From CAYRGE01 sp964423985 (GTDB taxonomy: Bacteria; Patescibacteriota; Minisyncoccia; Phycocordibacterales; CAYRGE01), in the NCBI GenBank assembly GCA_964423985.1, contig CAYRGE010000038.1, positions 1 through 5,101 on the forward strand: a stretch of DNA of 5,101 nucleotides, read 5' to 3'. Below the pieces are notes generated by a model, which was not told where the DNA came from, made no database searches, and saw nothing but the letters and a program-made list of their open reading frames with translations. A program made the position numbers and the translations under genes. Each line of letters starts with the position of its first letter. Within the stretch, counting starts at the first letter, position 1. Shown here piece by piece: positions 4,444 to 5,101 of this stretch.

Positions 4444-4499
4444 AAACAAACCATTGATAAGTTTATTCATAGCTTGTGGAGCTTGGTTTGTTTCTTTTT
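4444..4499 (+). terminator. Possible long-loop terminator or structured RNA end
   Basis: AAACAAACC (4444-4452) pairs with GGTTTGTTT (4485-4493), a 9-bp stem over a 32-nt loop that itself contains AGCT...AGCT, followed by CTTTTT. The loop is longer than in normal terminators, so this is a weak call. It is the first T-tailed hairpin after leuS. Confidence 0.35.
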
Positions 4500-4556
4500 G
4501 TATGTTTTTAGTAAATTGCAATAAAATAGAAAAAAGAAAATCTATTTAAACAAGCA

Positions 4557-4584
4557 ACCCCTTTGACAAAAAGCTTTTTGGGGT
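4557..4584. repeat. Hairpin with AAAAAGCTTTTT palindrome
   Basis: ACCCC (4557-4561) pairs with GGGGT (4580-4584), and the 12-nt perfect palindrome AAAAAGCTTTTT (4568-4579) lies directly before the right arm. No T-run follows. It may be part of a larger fold; role unknown. Confidence 0.4.
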
Positions 4585-4647
4585 GGTACTCTAAATACTA
4601 GAATACATTGTATTTTCTTTGCAATTCTTTGCAATATTGGAATGGTG

Positions 4648-4677
4648 TTTTAGTAGGTATTTTAATTACTACTAAAA
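4648..4677. repeat. 9-bp inverted repeat
   Basis: TTTTAGTAG (4648-4656) and CTACTAAAA (4669-4677) are exact complements around a 12-nt AT-rich loop. It could be a protein-binding palindrome or an RNA hairpin. No T-run follows. Confidence 0.45.
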
Positions 4678-4760
4678 ATCATATTTCATATAAATTGTAC
4701 AAAAAGCACACAGAAGGGTTGTATAAAAGAAATACAATATATAAAATAAAACACCTTGTC

Positions 4761-4899
4761 CTCTTTAAGCCTTAATAACACATCTTAAAGAGTGATTTTG
4801 CGGGATTTTGAAATTCCATAGAACTTTCTCTTATAAACAAAAATTAAGTGTTTATATGTTTATAAGAGAATAATTTTAGATACCACAAAATCACTTTTT
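4761..4899. promoter_or_regulatory. Nested, mutually exclusive stem-loops, candidate RNA switch or ncRNA
   Basis: Three helices are visible. CTCTTTAAG (4761-4769) pairs with CTTAAAGAG (4784-4792). AGTGATTTTG (4791-4800) pairs with CAAAATCACT (4886-4895) and extends to 14 bp with AAAG against TTTT (one G-T pair). Inside it, TTCTCTTATAAAC (4826-4838) pairs perfectly with GTTTATAAGAGAA (4858-4870). The extended outer helix and the first hairpin compete for 4787-4792, so only one can form fully. Five T end the outer helix on the plus strand. The fold matches no family I recognise. Confidence 0.5.
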
Positions 4900-4907
4900 A
4901 GGTCGAT

Positions 4908-4924
4908 GCTGTGTGTGGCACAGC
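4908..4924. repeat. GC-rich 6-bp hairpin
   Basis: GCTGTG (4908-4913) pairs with CACAGC (4919-4924) around TGTGG. GGAATGGTG then separates it from seven T (4934-4940), too far for a normal terminator. Confidence 0.5.
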
Positions 4925-4941
4925 GGAATGGTGTTTTTTTG

Positions 4942-4966
4942 TCTACAAGATTATAGATATTGTAGA
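4942..4966. repeat. 7-bp inverted repeat
   Basis: TCTACAA (4942-4948) and TTGTAGA (4960-4966) are complementary around an 11-nt loop, directly after the second GGAATGGTGTTTT copy. Confidence 0.4.
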
Positions 4967-4974
4967 TAGAATTA

Positions 4975-5018
4975 CGAAAAAACTTTTTTTGACTAAAAAT
5001 CAAAAAAAGTTTTTATCG
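4975..5018. repeat. 15-bp perfect A/T hairpin upstream of the 5076 gene
   Basis: Five A, C, seven T, GA (4978-4992) pairs perfectly with TC, seven A, G, five T (5000-5014) around a 7-nt loop. CGA (4975-4977) and TCG (5016-5018) extend it past one unpaired A. It is the longest perfect stem in the window. It lacks a separate T-tail, and it sits about 60 bp before the next start codon, where it could act on transcription or translation. Confidence 0.6.
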
Positions 5019-5025
5019 GAAAATA

Positions 5026-5054
5026 TTACAGTAATTTTATTAGAGATTTATTAA
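5026..5054 (+). promoter_or_regulatory. Weak candidate promoter for the 5076 gene
   Basis: TTACAG (5026-5031), a 17-bp spacer and TATTAA (5049-5054) each match the consensus only at four of six. In AT-rich DNA this is close to chance. The leader would be short, and no Shine-Dalgarno precedes the ATG at 5076. Confidence 0.25.
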
Positions 5055-5075
5055 TAAATTTAGTTTATTTTAATT

Positions 5076-5101
5076 ATGAAAAAAATTTTACTTAGCGTTA
5101 C
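5076..5101 (+). CDS. Start of an unidentified CDS, cut by the window end
   Basis: ATG and seven further codons are visible: M-K-K-I-L-L-S-V, then two bases of the next codon. The Met-Lys-Lys start followed by Ile-Leu-Leu fits the beginning of a Sec signal peptide, but many cytoplasmic proteins begin likewise. The context TTATGAAAAAA resembles the leuS start (TATATGAAAAAA), and both lack a Shine-Dalgarno. Eight residues do not identify a protein. Confidence 0.5.

Larger units (their letters stand above)
4639..4937 (+). repeat. GGAATGGTGTTTT direct repeat, 286 bp apart
   Basis: GGAATGGTGTTTT occurs at 4639-4651 and 4925-4937. Each copy is followed by a hairpin: TTTTAGTAG/CTACTAAAA (4648-4677) after the first and TCTACAA/TTGTAGA (4942-4966) after the second. 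This suggests two related modules bounding the nested structure at 4761-4899. Confidence 0.5.
4011..5075. other. 1.07-kb gene-free, repeat- and hairpin-rich region
   Basis: No ORF of credible length or with a ribosome site is visible on either strand, and I find no tRNA, tmRNA or RNase P signature. The stretch is AT-rich apart from 4030-4230 and holds the repeats and hairpins listed separately. No clear terminator directly follows the leuS stop. The right half may be a long leader of the gene starting at 5076, or house structured RNAs. Confidence 0.7.

Noticed and set aside
4581..4589. GGGTGGTAC, a match to the core of the T-box sequence
   Set aside because: The following bases (TCTA) do not fit the usual CGCG, no stem I or specifier loop is evident, and no synthetase gene follows nearby. 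It is probably chance.

Overview
The window looks like part of a draft metagenomic scaffold from an AT-rich bacterium. A Patescibacteria/CPR (Parcubacteria-like) host is my best guess. It rests on the style of the lone leucyl-tRNA synthetase (short N-terminus, Lys-rich, no Shine-Dalgarno) and on the sparse coding; it is recognition from memory, not a search. A run of ten N (567-576) shows that two contigs were joined here.

Layout, left to right. Positions 1-430 hold a compact minus-strand unit: a consensus sigma70-type promoter, a structured 5' UTR, a strong Shine-Dalgarno, a 73-aa two-helix membrane protein and a terminator. Positions 517-670 hold two copies of a long imperfect palindrome with integron attC-like ends, and the assembly gap lies between them. 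Positions 700-1150 carry three T-tailed hairpins, an unrecognised 74-aa minus-strand ORF and a candidate C-rich small RNA. Positions 1161-1319 encode, on the minus strand, a previously uncalled 52-aa protein with a C-terminal four-cysteine cluster, its own Shine-Dalgarno and a terminator. Positions 1542-4010 are a complete leuS whose start codon lies inside a perfect 12-bp inverted repeat. Positions 4011-5075 contain no gene of credible length but are dense in repeats and hairpins: a decayed ~20-nt tandem repeat, a dispersed palindromic element, an 11-nt-period repeat, and a nested, mutually exclusive fold at 4761-4899. A new plus-strand CDS begins at 5076 and runs off the end.

Functionally only leuS is secure: it charges tRNA-Leu and appears monocistronic. 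The two small minus-strand genes have their own promoters and terminators and use classical Shine-Dalgarno initiation, unlike leuS and the 5076 gene. With the attC-like repeats and the higher GC of the left end (107 of 240 bases in 61-300), this makes the left part look like accessory DNA, or a scaffolding join to foreign DNA, next to a core gene. The most unusual signals are the attC-like palindromes, the Cys-cluster miniprotein, the inverted repeat over the leuS start, the 5'/3' complementary arms around the membrane-protein gene, and the structured 1-kb gap after leuS.
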